Shown here: positions 55,490-64,000 of the stretch, piece by piece | Position numbering within the stretch: position 1 is the stretch's first letter | Layout: each line of letters opens with the position of its first letter | NCBI GenBank assembly: GCA_029959085.1 | Contig: JARWIR010000014.1 | Coordinates: 9,470,001-9,534,000, forward strand | Reading direction: 5' to 3' | Source: Nemophila menziesii | Lineage: Eukaryota > Streptophyta > Magnoliopsida > Boraginales > Hydrophyllaceae | Length of the DNA: 64,000 nt | The notes under the pieces: generated by a model | Told to the model about the DNA's origin: nothing | Seen by the model: the letters and a program-made list of their open reading frames with translations, nothing else | The model's database searches: none | Program-made: the position numbers and the translations under genes

Positions 55490-56603
55490 TTATGCCACAT
55501 CATTGGCTAAGGAAGTTTGAGCTGCTTCGAATTTGTTTAAACGCTCCTCCATCTTCTCTTGCCAACTTTGCTCCTTTTCTTCTTTTGAGATTTGCGTAGA
55601 ACTCGCTCTTCTCAAGACTTCCATGATCCAAGCATTATCAATATAACTCTCCTTAAATTCGAGTTTCTCTTCTTCACCCAATATAACATTCGCTTTTCGC
55701 ACAAGACACGTGATCATAGTAGGGAATTTAACATTAAAAAATGATTTGGGAGAGACCGAAAATCGCATCACCTCCTCATAGATCAACTGTGCCACATCTA
55801 CTTCTTCTCCTCTTAAAATACAATCCAAAAGTAGAGTGTTCTTCTTAATCACATCCCAAGTTCATGTGTTTCCAGAGACATTATGAATAAGGAAATTATG
55901 CCAAACTCTCGCATCCGGTTGAAGATATTTGTAAGGCCAAGGTGCCTTCAATTCTCCCTTATGTGATTTCACTTTTTTCTTGTCTAAAACATGCTCAAAA
56001 AAGTAATTTGTCATCAAATATTTTTCGTCTAGCAACCGCTTCACTATACTTGCAATATCCAATTAATTTCTTAAACTTGAAGTGGTTTCTAATCTCCTCA
56101 ACTGTGAAAGGAACTAACTTTCCTCTAATCGGAACACAACCTTTACTATCTTGGCTAAAGAGACCTAAATAGAATTCTAAAACCAACTCATGACATAATT
56201 CCAAACGTCTTACCATGAACGTAGACCAACCCAATTTTTCACCGAGCTCCAAGAATCTCTTATACTCTCCTGTACCAACTTCTTTATTGAATACTTTCTC
56301 ATAAGCAAAAGGTAGTTCCTTTAATTGTTTTTCTGCAGAAGCTTTCAAGGCCTTTGAAGCTTCCTCTTTATCCATAGGTGTAGGAACTTTGAAGGGAAGA
56401 GGTTGTGTTTTCTCCTTTGAATAAAAGTAAAGCCTTTTTCCATTGGTATCAAACATAGCTACCTTACCTCCATCTTCAATATCGATTTTACCCTTAGCTT
56501 TCGAACTAGAACCTTTGTTATTTGATTTCTTCTCAATTGAACCCAATACCTTGCTTTTCTTCACCTCCCTCTTGTTAGATAATGTTTCTGTTCTTTTAGT
56601 CAT
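55490..56603 (-). pseudogene. E3 third ORF (env-position; putative plant transposon protein domain)
   Basis: ATG at 56603 (MTKRTETLSNKREVKK), 10 bp after a PPT-like motif. A basic N-terminal region is followed by a domain with ELCHELVLEFYLGL, VPIRGKLVPFTVEEIRNHF, a frameshift near 56045, ARVWHNFLIHNVSG, a TGA at 55862-55864, and a C-terminal part with FPTMITCLVRKA and a coiled-coil-like end. Plant Athila elements commonly carry such an ORF after pol, in the place of a retroviral envelope, but I see no signal peptide or transmembrane helix. Function unknown; probably nuclear or cytoplasmic given its lysine-rich start. Confidence 0.7.
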
Positions 56604-57039
56604 CCTCAATTGACCCACAACTCAAAGCTTTAACAACTCTTGAAATTTGAACTTTTGAATTTTTGGTTGATCAAGCTTGATTTGGTATGGGAAAGGTGAA
56701 TTGATGATGATTCTCTATGTGGGTAAGGTGAATTATTGATGGGTTGGTATGGATTTAAGAAATTATAGGATGAATTTTGAAAATTTAGGTTTTTGATTCT
56801 TCAATATAATGTGTTTGGTGAGAACTGGGTGCTTGAATCTCCTTTGTAATGATGTGGAGAAAAGATTTGATGTGTTTTTATGATGACTGGGTAGTGTTTT
56901 GATGATTGGGGAAGGTTTGAATGAGCTTTAATGGAGTTGGGAGAGGTTTGTAGAAGAAAGAGAGGCTTAAGGATTAATAGATTCGGAATAAAACTAACCT
57001 CCTTGCTTTTTATAACTAAAACACAACTTTTTTCTCTCT

Positions 57040-57305
57040 CCAGCGGCTACTTGCGGTATATCAGGGCTGTGGTCCGGTATACCGGACCTACTGCTCTTCG
57101 AAATTTTTTATCCTCAGCAAAAAACACGAATCTCCTACCCGTGTCATGGGTTTTTGGCCTGCGGTATACCGGGACTATGGTCCGGTATACCGGACTGATG
57201 GTCCTGATTTTTTTTCTTCTCGGCCAAAAACCTGAGTCAATAACCCGTATTACGGGTTTTCTCCTCTGCGGTATACCGGGGCTAAGGCGCGGTATACCGG
57301 ACCGA
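57040..57305. repeat. E3 GGTATACC palindrome array
   Basis: Five perfect GGTATACC palindromes at 57076, 57163, 57184, 57270 and 57291, most inside CCGGTATACCGG, in units of about 105 bp that also carry ACCCGT...ACGGGT pairs. Located between the end of pol and the third ORF. Confidence 0.85.
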
Positions 57306-57539
57306 TGGTTTGATTTTTCCGAAAAATTTCGTTTTCTCCTCCCGAACTCGATTTCTCCAATACCTAAGCATCAAAAACACTAATACCTTTCTCAAATATG
57401 CAATATCAACTAAAAACAACTAAACTAAAAATAAACTAAAAACGTAACAGACATAAAAACTTAAAAAATTGCGGGTTGTCTCCCGTACAGCACTTTTATT
57501 TAACGTCTTTCAAAGTTAGACGTGTTAAGTCTATCAAGA

Positions 57540-57743
57540 TTTGCGAATATAGCCTACCCAACAACGAGTTAGGCTATGAACGTCAACTAATCTGCGCTCG
57601 ATCCCCTTCTTGGGTCGAATTTCTATCACCTTGGCTGAAACAACCTTAGTGACAATGAATGGCCCCATCCACGAGTCTTTGAAACTACGTGGCCTCTTTT
57701 CGCGTTTGTGAGCTTTCCATAGTACTTCATGGCCAACCCCAAA
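57540..57743 (-). pseudogene. E3 integrase C-terminal tail
   Basis: Minus strand VGHEVLWKAHK ... WMGPFIVTKVVSAKVIEIRPK, ending LVDVHSL. The same tail as 47618-47824, again fused straight onto protease. Confidence 0.8.
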
Positions 57744-58265
57744 CTACATGTTTGGCTCAGTATCCACAGGTTTTAAGTGGATCTTCCCTGGAGGGACTTT
57801 GTGATGTGAAAGGCTGTGGATGACGGGAACGGTGGGATCTAACTTCCTTGGTTTCTTGCCCAGGACATAGAAGGTCTCGGACACATTCTTTGCATGAAGA
57901 GTAATGGTCCCTTCTTGGAAGTTGATGACACTTTGACTTGTGGCCATGAAAGGCTGTCCAAGTATGATAGGAACCCGCTTATCTGCATCAAACTCAAGTA
58001 TAACAAAGTCAGTAGGGATGGCGATACTACCTGCTCGGACTAAGACGTCCTCCACTGTCCCCCATGTCTTGGTAACTGAGTTGTCAACAAACTGCAACTT
58101 CACTGGATTTTTCTCTGATTTCTGAAGTCTAAGTCTCTCGAACACGGACTTAGGCATAAGATTCACACCAGAACCCACATCGTACATAGCTTTCACCTTG
58201 AGCATACCATTTATTTGAATAGGAAGGTTAAAACTTCCCGGATCTTTGAGCTTTGTTGGTAACTC
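57744..58265 (-). pseudogene. E3 protease
   Basis: Active-site region AMYDVGSGVNLMPKSVFERL (element A has CDLGAS here) and ILGQPFMATS. The D of the D-[ST]-G-like motif is kept, but the Gly-Ala is changed to Gly-Ser, so activity is doubtful. Frame 57744-58205 is open and extends a little upstream; beyond it the linker is in another frame. RT should follow but does not. Confidence 0.82.
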
Positions 58266-58269
58266 TCTT

Positions 58270-59075
58270 TCACTTATTTCTCGATACTCTCAGGTTCTCT
58301 TTTGGAATCTCTACACTCGCTTCTTTCTCAGGAATAACTTGCGTATAAACTTGTTGCGGGGTAAGTCCTTTCTTAGCAATCTCAAGCATTTCGGCGTTGA
58401 TATTTTCAGGTGTATACGCCTCTACAAATGTCTTGAGTTCAGTGTCATCCTTTGGATTTGTATCAGGAATAGTTGGTGACACTGTTTGAACAACAAGTGG
58501 CGGTTCCACCTTCTCTTCTTATTTCTCTTCTTGCACAGCAGGTGCAACTTCAACTTCAACTCTTGGTTCCTCCTTTGAGGCTTCTTCTTCTTTTTCTTTA
58601 GCCAGCTCAGCTTGGTAATCCATAATCGATCTAATCTCCTCTTGCATATCTTTCAGAAGCTGTATAAACTCAGATTTTTCTGAATCGTCCTCCACATCAA
58701 CCTCATAACAGTCAGATTCCACGGGGCTAGACTTGGTTGGTTCTTCTTCGGTACTCGAATTCTCCACGGCACTAATGGCAGCATGTGGTACTTCCTTCTT
58801 TTCTTCTTCAATTTCAAGGCAAATAGCCTTACAAGCTTCGAATCCAACATTGTCATCACCTCCTTCGATAACCTTCAATTCTTTTTGTTCCATTAAATTT
58901 GTTAGAACTTTGTTTAATTGTTCTACTTGGGTACCTAAAATCTGAATTGCGGCATCTTGTCCTTGTAACTTTTCATCCTGAGCGTTTATATTCGTGGTCA
59001 AACGGACCAAGACTTTTACTAATTGTTGATTATCCATAGATCCCTCTTGAGGATACTGTGGTAAAGCTTTCTGAT
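58270..59075 (-). pseudogene. E3 gag C-terminal and acidic linker
   Basis: Two open stretches (58519-59037 and 58270-58509) separated by a stop at 58516-58518. They are acidic, Glu/Lys-rich and predicted coiled-coil (LQGQDAAIQILGTQVEQL). T has the homologous stretch at 62433-63011, so this is a regular part of this subfamily's gag-protease linker. Confidence 0.7.
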
Positions 59076-60410
59076 CTAACGCATCAGTTTATAGGCATCT
59101 TGAACAGGTTGTTGAGGGGGGGCAGGTCTATTCTGATATTGATTTTGATACTGACCTCTTGGTTGGAAAGAGTTGTTCTGGGGGCGTGGTTGATAATGAC
59201 CAGGATTAGCGGCCCCCTGAGGATTTGAATATTGCATACCTGGATGGTTTCGGTTACCAAATTGATAGCCTCCTCGTTTGGATATGAAATAAACAGATTG
59301 TGGATTTCCTTCGCACTCTTCCCATGTATGATTATTAACCCCACATTGTTGACAACCTTGTGCTTCTTGTACTACGTTTGTTGCGGCTAAATATTTCTGC
59401 ATCTCAAGCTTAAGTTCTTTGATTTGATTCTCTAATGCGGATGTTTGAGCTGAGTTTGTAGTTTCTGCATCTAATCGAAGCGTACCTCGGGTCTTTGCAA
59501 CAGGAGCTCGCGTAGAAGGCCAGCTCCTTTCTTGTTCAATAATATTTTCCAAAACTTCGGTAGCTTCATTATGGTTCATGGACACGAAGTTTTTCTTTCC
59601 TATGTTATCCACCTTCTCTCTACCTCGATCATTGAGACCTTCATAGAATATAGCTAATTGTAAAGAGGGGGTATAACCATGGAGCAGACATCTAGCTAAT
59701 TTATGTTGAAACCTTTTCCATGATTCTCCTACTGTTTCTCCATCTTCTTGACAAAATCTCGCAAGCTCGCTTTGGTCTTTGAGTCTCATACTCTTCGGAT
59801 AAAAACGGTTAAAGAAAGCGGCTTGAAGTTCTGTCCATGAATTGATTGTCCCTGGTGGTTGCCTATCTAGCCACTCACTAGCTCTACCGGTCAGGAAGAA
59901 CGAAAACATATGACAATACAGTTGCTCGCGTGTAATGCCTGGAGTAACATAAGCATCACAAATCTGCATAAACTTATGAATCGCTCTTACCGGATCTTGA
60001 ATTGTTGTACCACTGTAGAGTCCAAAACTTTGAAACTAACTTAGCATACCCGGATCGGGTCTAAATTTGATATTTTGGATCTTAGGAGGACGGTAACCTA
60101 TCGGTTGAACATGAAACGGCACTCGGAGGCCAGGAAGGTCTTGTTCAACTCGGTTCTGATCAACATTGGTTTGCCCGTTACCGCTTCCTAGTGGATGTTG
60201 TCCTTGCTGTTGTACACCAGGTGGAATAAAAAGTGGTGGTCCTCCTGGTGCATAGTATTGTAATCCTTCAGGTGGGATTACAAGTGGTGGATCTAACTGC
60301 CCTTGTACGCCTGCCATAGCTCTTCTTAAGGCTATTTCCTCACGAACACGTTTATTATAAGGCCTAAAGCTCCTCTCAAACTCCGACAACGGAGGCCAAG
60401 AATTAAACAC
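59076..60410 (-). pseudogene. E3 gag
   Basis: N-terminal part 60036-60410 (NSWPPLSEFERSF, Pro/Gly/Gln-rich) ends at a stop right at FRPDPGMLS. The main part, 59076-59969, has the gag domain (TGRASEWLDRQPPGTINSW, AAFFNRFYP, ESWKRFQHKLARCL) and the knuckle CQQCGVNNHTWEEC (CX2CX4HX4C), then an Asn/Gln/Pro-rich tail. The first codon at 60408-60410 is GTG, as in element X. Gag remains mostly open, which fits an element that kept packaging but lost replication. Confidence 0.85.
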
Positions 60411-60542
60411 TGTGAAACCTGAAAAAGACTAAAGAAAACCACAAGCGTAAATACGGAAAAATAAAAACTAAATATTGAAAAATAAAAATTAATTAAAAAC
60501 TACTACTCGAAATAGATAACCCACATGCTAACGAGACACAAG

Positions 60543-60560
60543 TCCCAGGCAGCGGCGCCA
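60543..60560 (-). promoter_or_regulatory. Primer-binding site of E3
   Basis: Minus strand TGGCGCCGCTGCCTGGGA, six bases inside the LTR; tRNA-Asp type with one further change. Confidence 0.85.
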
Positions 60561-60566
60561 AAAACT

Positions 60567-62100
60567 TGGTGTCGCCTAGGGTGTGATAAAAATAAGATAA
60601 ATATAAGTCAAGAAACAACGCACTCTCACCCTAGACAGGCACAGTACTGCAAGTATTACAGGACGTATGCAAGTTTTAATGATTAGAAAGTTCGTTCTCA
60701 GGGACTTAGTGTGTTATACGAACGGGTAGAAATAACGAGTAAGAAGTAATTAATTAAAAGACAGAAAAATAAAAGGAATAAAATTCGAAATAAAGAATTA
60801 AAATAAGAAAAATTAAAGACAGTAAATTAAATACGAAGAAATATGAGATGAGAAATATATTTTAGGTTTTGCTGGTATGCACTAATCCTTCTAATTCTTT
60901 CTATTAAATATATTTAATAAGGGAGATAATTAGCTCTTAAATACTTAGTCAGGATTCTAAATTCCCATACCTTAGACCTTGAGAGCGACTAAGGGGGCTA
61001 CAAACACACCACGAGGTTGGTTCAAATAGGGTTATCAAGCGCTACCAAGGCCATAAGCAATCAATTTCCATACATGGTGATAATGGTTAAATCATACCCT
61101 AATGACTATCTAGTTAGAATCAGTGTTGTCAAGACTAATATCGACACTAGACGTTATGTGGTGTTTCAATAATTAGACACCCAACAAAGGTGATCATCTA
61201 ATTACTATTAAGAAAACCTAAAGTGATCAGTTCTAGGACAGGCAATAAATCAAAACACATAAACAAATATAAAGGTAAGAAGCTAATATCAGATTAAAAC
61301 ATATAATTCCCAAAGAAACTTAGATAGAAATAAATTAGAATTCATAGATTATACATGATGCAAAACCCAAGCTATGGGGAGTTTAGTTCATACCTGAAGG
61401 AAATAAACTAAAGGAAATAAATAAAGACATCATCTTTCTCACTACAATAACTTGGAAGAATAAAACCTTAAGAACTAATTACTATGAGGCAAGGATGATT
61501 TACAAGTGATATAAGGGTGTATTTATAGGTGTTTAGAAGACATAATTCGTTTTCTTGAAGAAGAAGGTAAGTAATGGACTCCAAGCCCAACTCAAATTCG
61601 TAACCCTAAAACATGAAATCAGGCCCGTTTTTGTTTTGATACTAGCGGCTTCAATACTCATTCATTTGACGCGTATGAGTACACCAAATTTATAGTCTCG
61701 GAAAGATATTCAACTTTGCTCTTGACCGTTTGTCCAAATTCCACACCAATCTTGAGATATAAGCTGATTTGTGGTCGTAGGTGCAGAAATTCAGGATTAA
61801 GGCAGCTTTTCCTTTTCCATGATTTTAGCTTTTGTTTCCTTATCTCCAATTTCCATGCTTATCTCTTTCCATATCTTGTAGTCTTTTACTTGGACTCTAA
61901 TTAATCTCCATAATTATCTTTAAAGCTTCACACTAAATAAATAATTAAACCCAATATGCTCTAAAAATATTATTTTACTAAATCAAGAATCAAAATAGGA
62001 AACTGCACTATTTCTCAAGAAAAACGATTAGAAAGACTTCTAAATCACTAAAAATGATGTCTCATCCTAACATAAATCTATCACAAATGAGGAGACATCA
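60567..62100 (-). repeat. E3 5' LTR (1534 bp)
   Basis: Minus strand TGATGTCTCC ... GGCGACACCA. TATAAATA on the minus strand at 61520-61527. It is the uninterrupted reference for the LINE-2 target. The right flank AGGTT is the target duplication. Confidence 0.93.
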
Positions 62101-62105
62101 AGGTT

Positions 62106-62432
62106 ACTGAGTTATCCGCAAATTACAGCTTCACGGTAGCTTTTTTTGTCCTATGAAGTTCAAGCCTATCGAACACGGACTTTGGCATTAGATTCACACC
62201 CGAAACCACATCACACAAAGATTTCTCCTTGAGCATACCACTGATTTGAATAGGAAGATCGAAAATTCCCGGATCTTTGATCTTTAGTGGTAACTCTTTT
62301 TCAACTATTCTTAAGACTTTTTCAGCATGAGCTACAGTCTCTTTTCTGGCTTTCTACACTCGCTTCTTTCTCTAGACTAACTTGCGTGAAAACTTGTTGC
62401 GGTGTAAGCCCTTTCTTCGCAATCTCAAGCAT
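62106..62432 (-). pseudogene. Element T protease, N-terminal half, and linker
   Basis: Continues 47825-48128 once E3 is removed: FDRL, SGVNLMPKSVF-like active-site segment and the LPIQISGM-like stretch, with substitutions and frame damage. Ends at a TAG (62433) before the linker ORF. Confidence 0.75.
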
Positions 62433-63342
62433 CTAGGCGTTGATATGTTCTGGACTATGCACCTCTACAAACATCTTGAGTTCAATGTCTACCATTGGAT
62501 TTTTCTTATGAATAGGTGGTGACATTGTTTGAACAACAGGTGGAGAATCCACATTCTCTTCTTCTTTCTCTTCTTGCACAACAGGTGCAACTTCTTTCTT
62601 TTTCTCTTTTGAGGCTTCTCCCTCTTTCTCTTTAGCTCTGGTAGCTTGTAGCTCAATAACCGATCTAATTTCTTCTTGCATATCTCTCAGAAGGTCTATA
62701 AACTTGGATCTTTCGGATGAATCCGGATCTTCAGAAAGGTCAGAGTCTTCGAGGGTAGACTTGGTTGATTCTTTTACAATTTCGGGAACTTCCACGACAT
62801 TTTCCACAACATGCGGTACATCCTCTTTCTCTTTTATTTCAAGGCAAATTTCCTTACAAGCTTCAGACCCAACATTGTCATCTTTTGCTTCTACAATATT
62901 CGTTAAAATCTTACTCATTTGCTCTACTTGTGTATCTAAGATCTGAAATGAAGCTTCTTGTTCTCCCAACTTCTCGTTTCGTGTATGAATATTAGTCGTC
63001 ATAAGATCCATGAAATTCTTTAATTGCTTATCTCCCAGTACTCCCTCTTGAGGATGTCGTGGTAAATCCTTCTGAGATAAAGTATCGGTAGAATCATCAT
63101 TTGCAAGTTGTTGTGGAGGAGTAGGTCCATTGAAATTCTGATTTCCCTGATACAGATTTTGACCTCATGGATGGTAAGAGTTATTCTGGGGACGAGGTTG
63201 ATAGTTACCTAGATTAGTGCCCCCCTGTGGATTTGAGTACTTCATACCCGGATGATTTATGTTACCGAATTGGTAATTTCCTCTGTTGGATATGAAATAA
63301 ACAGATCTGGATTTCCTTCGCACTCTTCCCATGTATGGTTCT
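62433..63342 (-). pseudogene. Element T gag, C-terminal portion
   Basis: 62433-63011 is the acidic, coiled-coil-like linker (LDTQVEQMSKILTNI; LLRDMQEEIRSVIELQ) homologous to 58519-59037. 63165-63342 gives SVYFISNRGNYQFGN and NPQG, the segment just after the gag zinc knuckle. A plus-strand LTR at 63343 cuts it off, and the gag core is not in the window. Confidence 0.78.
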
Positions 63343-63519
63343 TGATGTCTCCCCATTTGTGATAATTTGATATTAGTTGGAGACATCATTTTTAGTGTTT
63401 TAGAAGTCTAAATACTCGATTTTCCCATGATATAGTGCACTTTCTATTTCTTGTCTTGATTTAATGATTTATTATTTTTAGAGCATACTTGGTTGAATTG
63501 TTTGTTAATTGTGAAGCTT

Positions 63520-63554
<35 letters not shown>

Positions 63555-63685
63555 GTTAATTAGATACCAAATTAAGTCTAAAGAGATAAAGGAAAGAAGA
63601 TATGCATGGAAATTGGAGATAAGGAAAGAAAAGATAAGATATGAAAAGATAAAGTTGTCAAATAAATCTGAATTCCAGCACCTAC
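63343..63685 (+). repeat. X-like LTR start, truncated
   Basis: TGATGTCTCC at the start with its inverted copy at 63379-63388, then sequence colinear with the start of 19609-21154. Inserted in T gag (left flank GTTCT) and cut at 63686 by a copia LTR. Confidence 0.8.
63523..63551. repeat. AT dinucleotide microsatellite
   Basis: About 14 AT units within the X-like LTR, where the related LTR at 19609 has only AAAGATAATTATGG. Confidence 0.9.
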
Positions 63686-64000
63686 TGTTATATTAATAAC
63701 CACCAGTTTTACAAGAGAAAAATGGTTTCCGTAAGACAAAAACAAATGAAAAAGAAATGGTTTTGAAATAGACTAACTATTACAATAAATAGAAATGCGA
63801 TTACAAAAATCGAGTTTAACTATTACACGGAAAAACGATTACAAAAATCGAGTTTAACTATTACACGGAAACGGAAATAACAAAGCACTTACACGGAAAA
63901 TGGAAAAACAAAGCGTCACCGTTGTTAAAAGATATTCCGGCGTGACCGGTATCTCTAACAGAGAATTCCAACGGAAAAAATATAGAGAGAGGGTGGTGAG
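63686..64000 (-). repeat. Copia LTR, 3' end portion, related to Copia-A
   Basis: Reverse complement matches 2394-2649 with clear differences: GTTAGAGATACCGG, the GGAATATC region and the terminal ACTGGTGGTTATT block. The LTR end is at 63686 (TGTTATATT on the plus strand); flanking CCTAC could be one TSD copy. Internal AACTATTACACGGAAA repeats two or three times. It continues beyond the window. Confidence 0.8.

Larger units (their letters stand above)
48129..62100 (-). mobile_element. Element E3: Athila-type gag-protease element lacking RT and integrase core, with LINE-2 inside
   Basis: 5' LTR 60567-62100, primer-binding site 60543-60560, gag, protease, integrase tail, palindromic spacer, third ORF, polypurine tract 53802-53816, 3' LTR 48129-53801 (split by LINE-2). 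TSD AGGTT at 48124-48128 and 62101-62105 is perfect, and the flanks rejoin into one protease frame. Protease runs straight into the last ~68 codons of integrase, so about 2.5 kb of pol is absent. It needed another element's RT and integrase to transpose. By eye the LTRs differ by several percent. Confidence 0.92.

Noticed and set aside
55490..56603. Envelope gene
   Set aside because: It occupies the env position of Athila elements, but no signal peptide, furin-like site or transmembrane segment is visible.
57040..57305. CRISPR-like array
   Set aside because: Palindromic units are diverged, about 105 bp apart, without unique spacers, and the DNA is eukaryotic.

Overview
This is nuclear DNA from a flowering plant, most likely a eudicot. 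It is AT-rich, has no operons, ribosome binding sites or recognisable intact host gene, and is built almost entirely of nested retrotransposons: Ty1/copia, Ty3/gypsy of the Athila type, and L1-like LINEs with RNase H or zf-RVT domains. I could not name the species. Only a decayed plant-mobile-domain gene fragment (19176-19606) and possibly a few exon-like pieces before it look like non-transposon coding DNA.

Layout. 1-2649 is the 3' part of a copia element (Copia-A, + strand) ending in its LTR. 2818-9431 is a complete copia element (Copia-B, - strand) with 5-bp target duplications. Both copias sit inside one older LINE-type RNase H remnant (2650-2817 and 9427-9521). 10384-16641 is a full-length but decayed LINE (LINE-1, + strand) with a 16-bp imperfect target duplication. 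16658-19175 is AT-rich DNA holding a minisatellite (17162-17772). From 19609 to about 63685 everything is Athila-family gypsy DNA plus one LINE. A + strand element (X) supplies an LTR, primer-binding site and gag start, and is interrupted at 21551. There follows an array, on the - strand, of two internal regions joined by a shared LTR (21551-23316, 39151-40917, 44934-45547). Its left unit is a nearly complete gag-pol Athila; its right unit has no gag or pol but a 393-codon ORF of unknown function. A second carrier of that ORF (element B, 26320-33636, TSD GTTGC, LTRs differing by six substitutions and one indel) has jumped into the integrase of the gag-pol element. 44934-47050 is a scramble of LTR pieces, including an inverted LTR junction. 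Element T (47051-48128 and 62106-63342) is split by element E3 (48129-62100, TSD AGGTT). E3's 3' LTR in turn carries a second LINE (LINE-2, 48781-52924). The window closes with another + strand LTR start (63343) cut by a copia LTR (63686-64000) related to that of Copia-A.

How the parts work together. The gypsy elements form three tiers: gag-pro-RT-RNaseH-IN (one), gag-protease with RT and most of integrase removed at an identical junction (E3 and T), and elements whose only long ORF is the unknown ~400-codon protein (B and the array's right unit). The elements share a tRNA-Asp-type primer-binding site (seen in X, the gag-pol unit, the array's right unit, B and E3), an LTR-terminal hairpin, and in the four 3' regions preserved here a colinear set of five PPT-like motifs. 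The simplest reading is an autonomous element with two kinds of derivative mobilised in trans. Nothing here has an intact full set of enzymes; ages and order follow from nesting.
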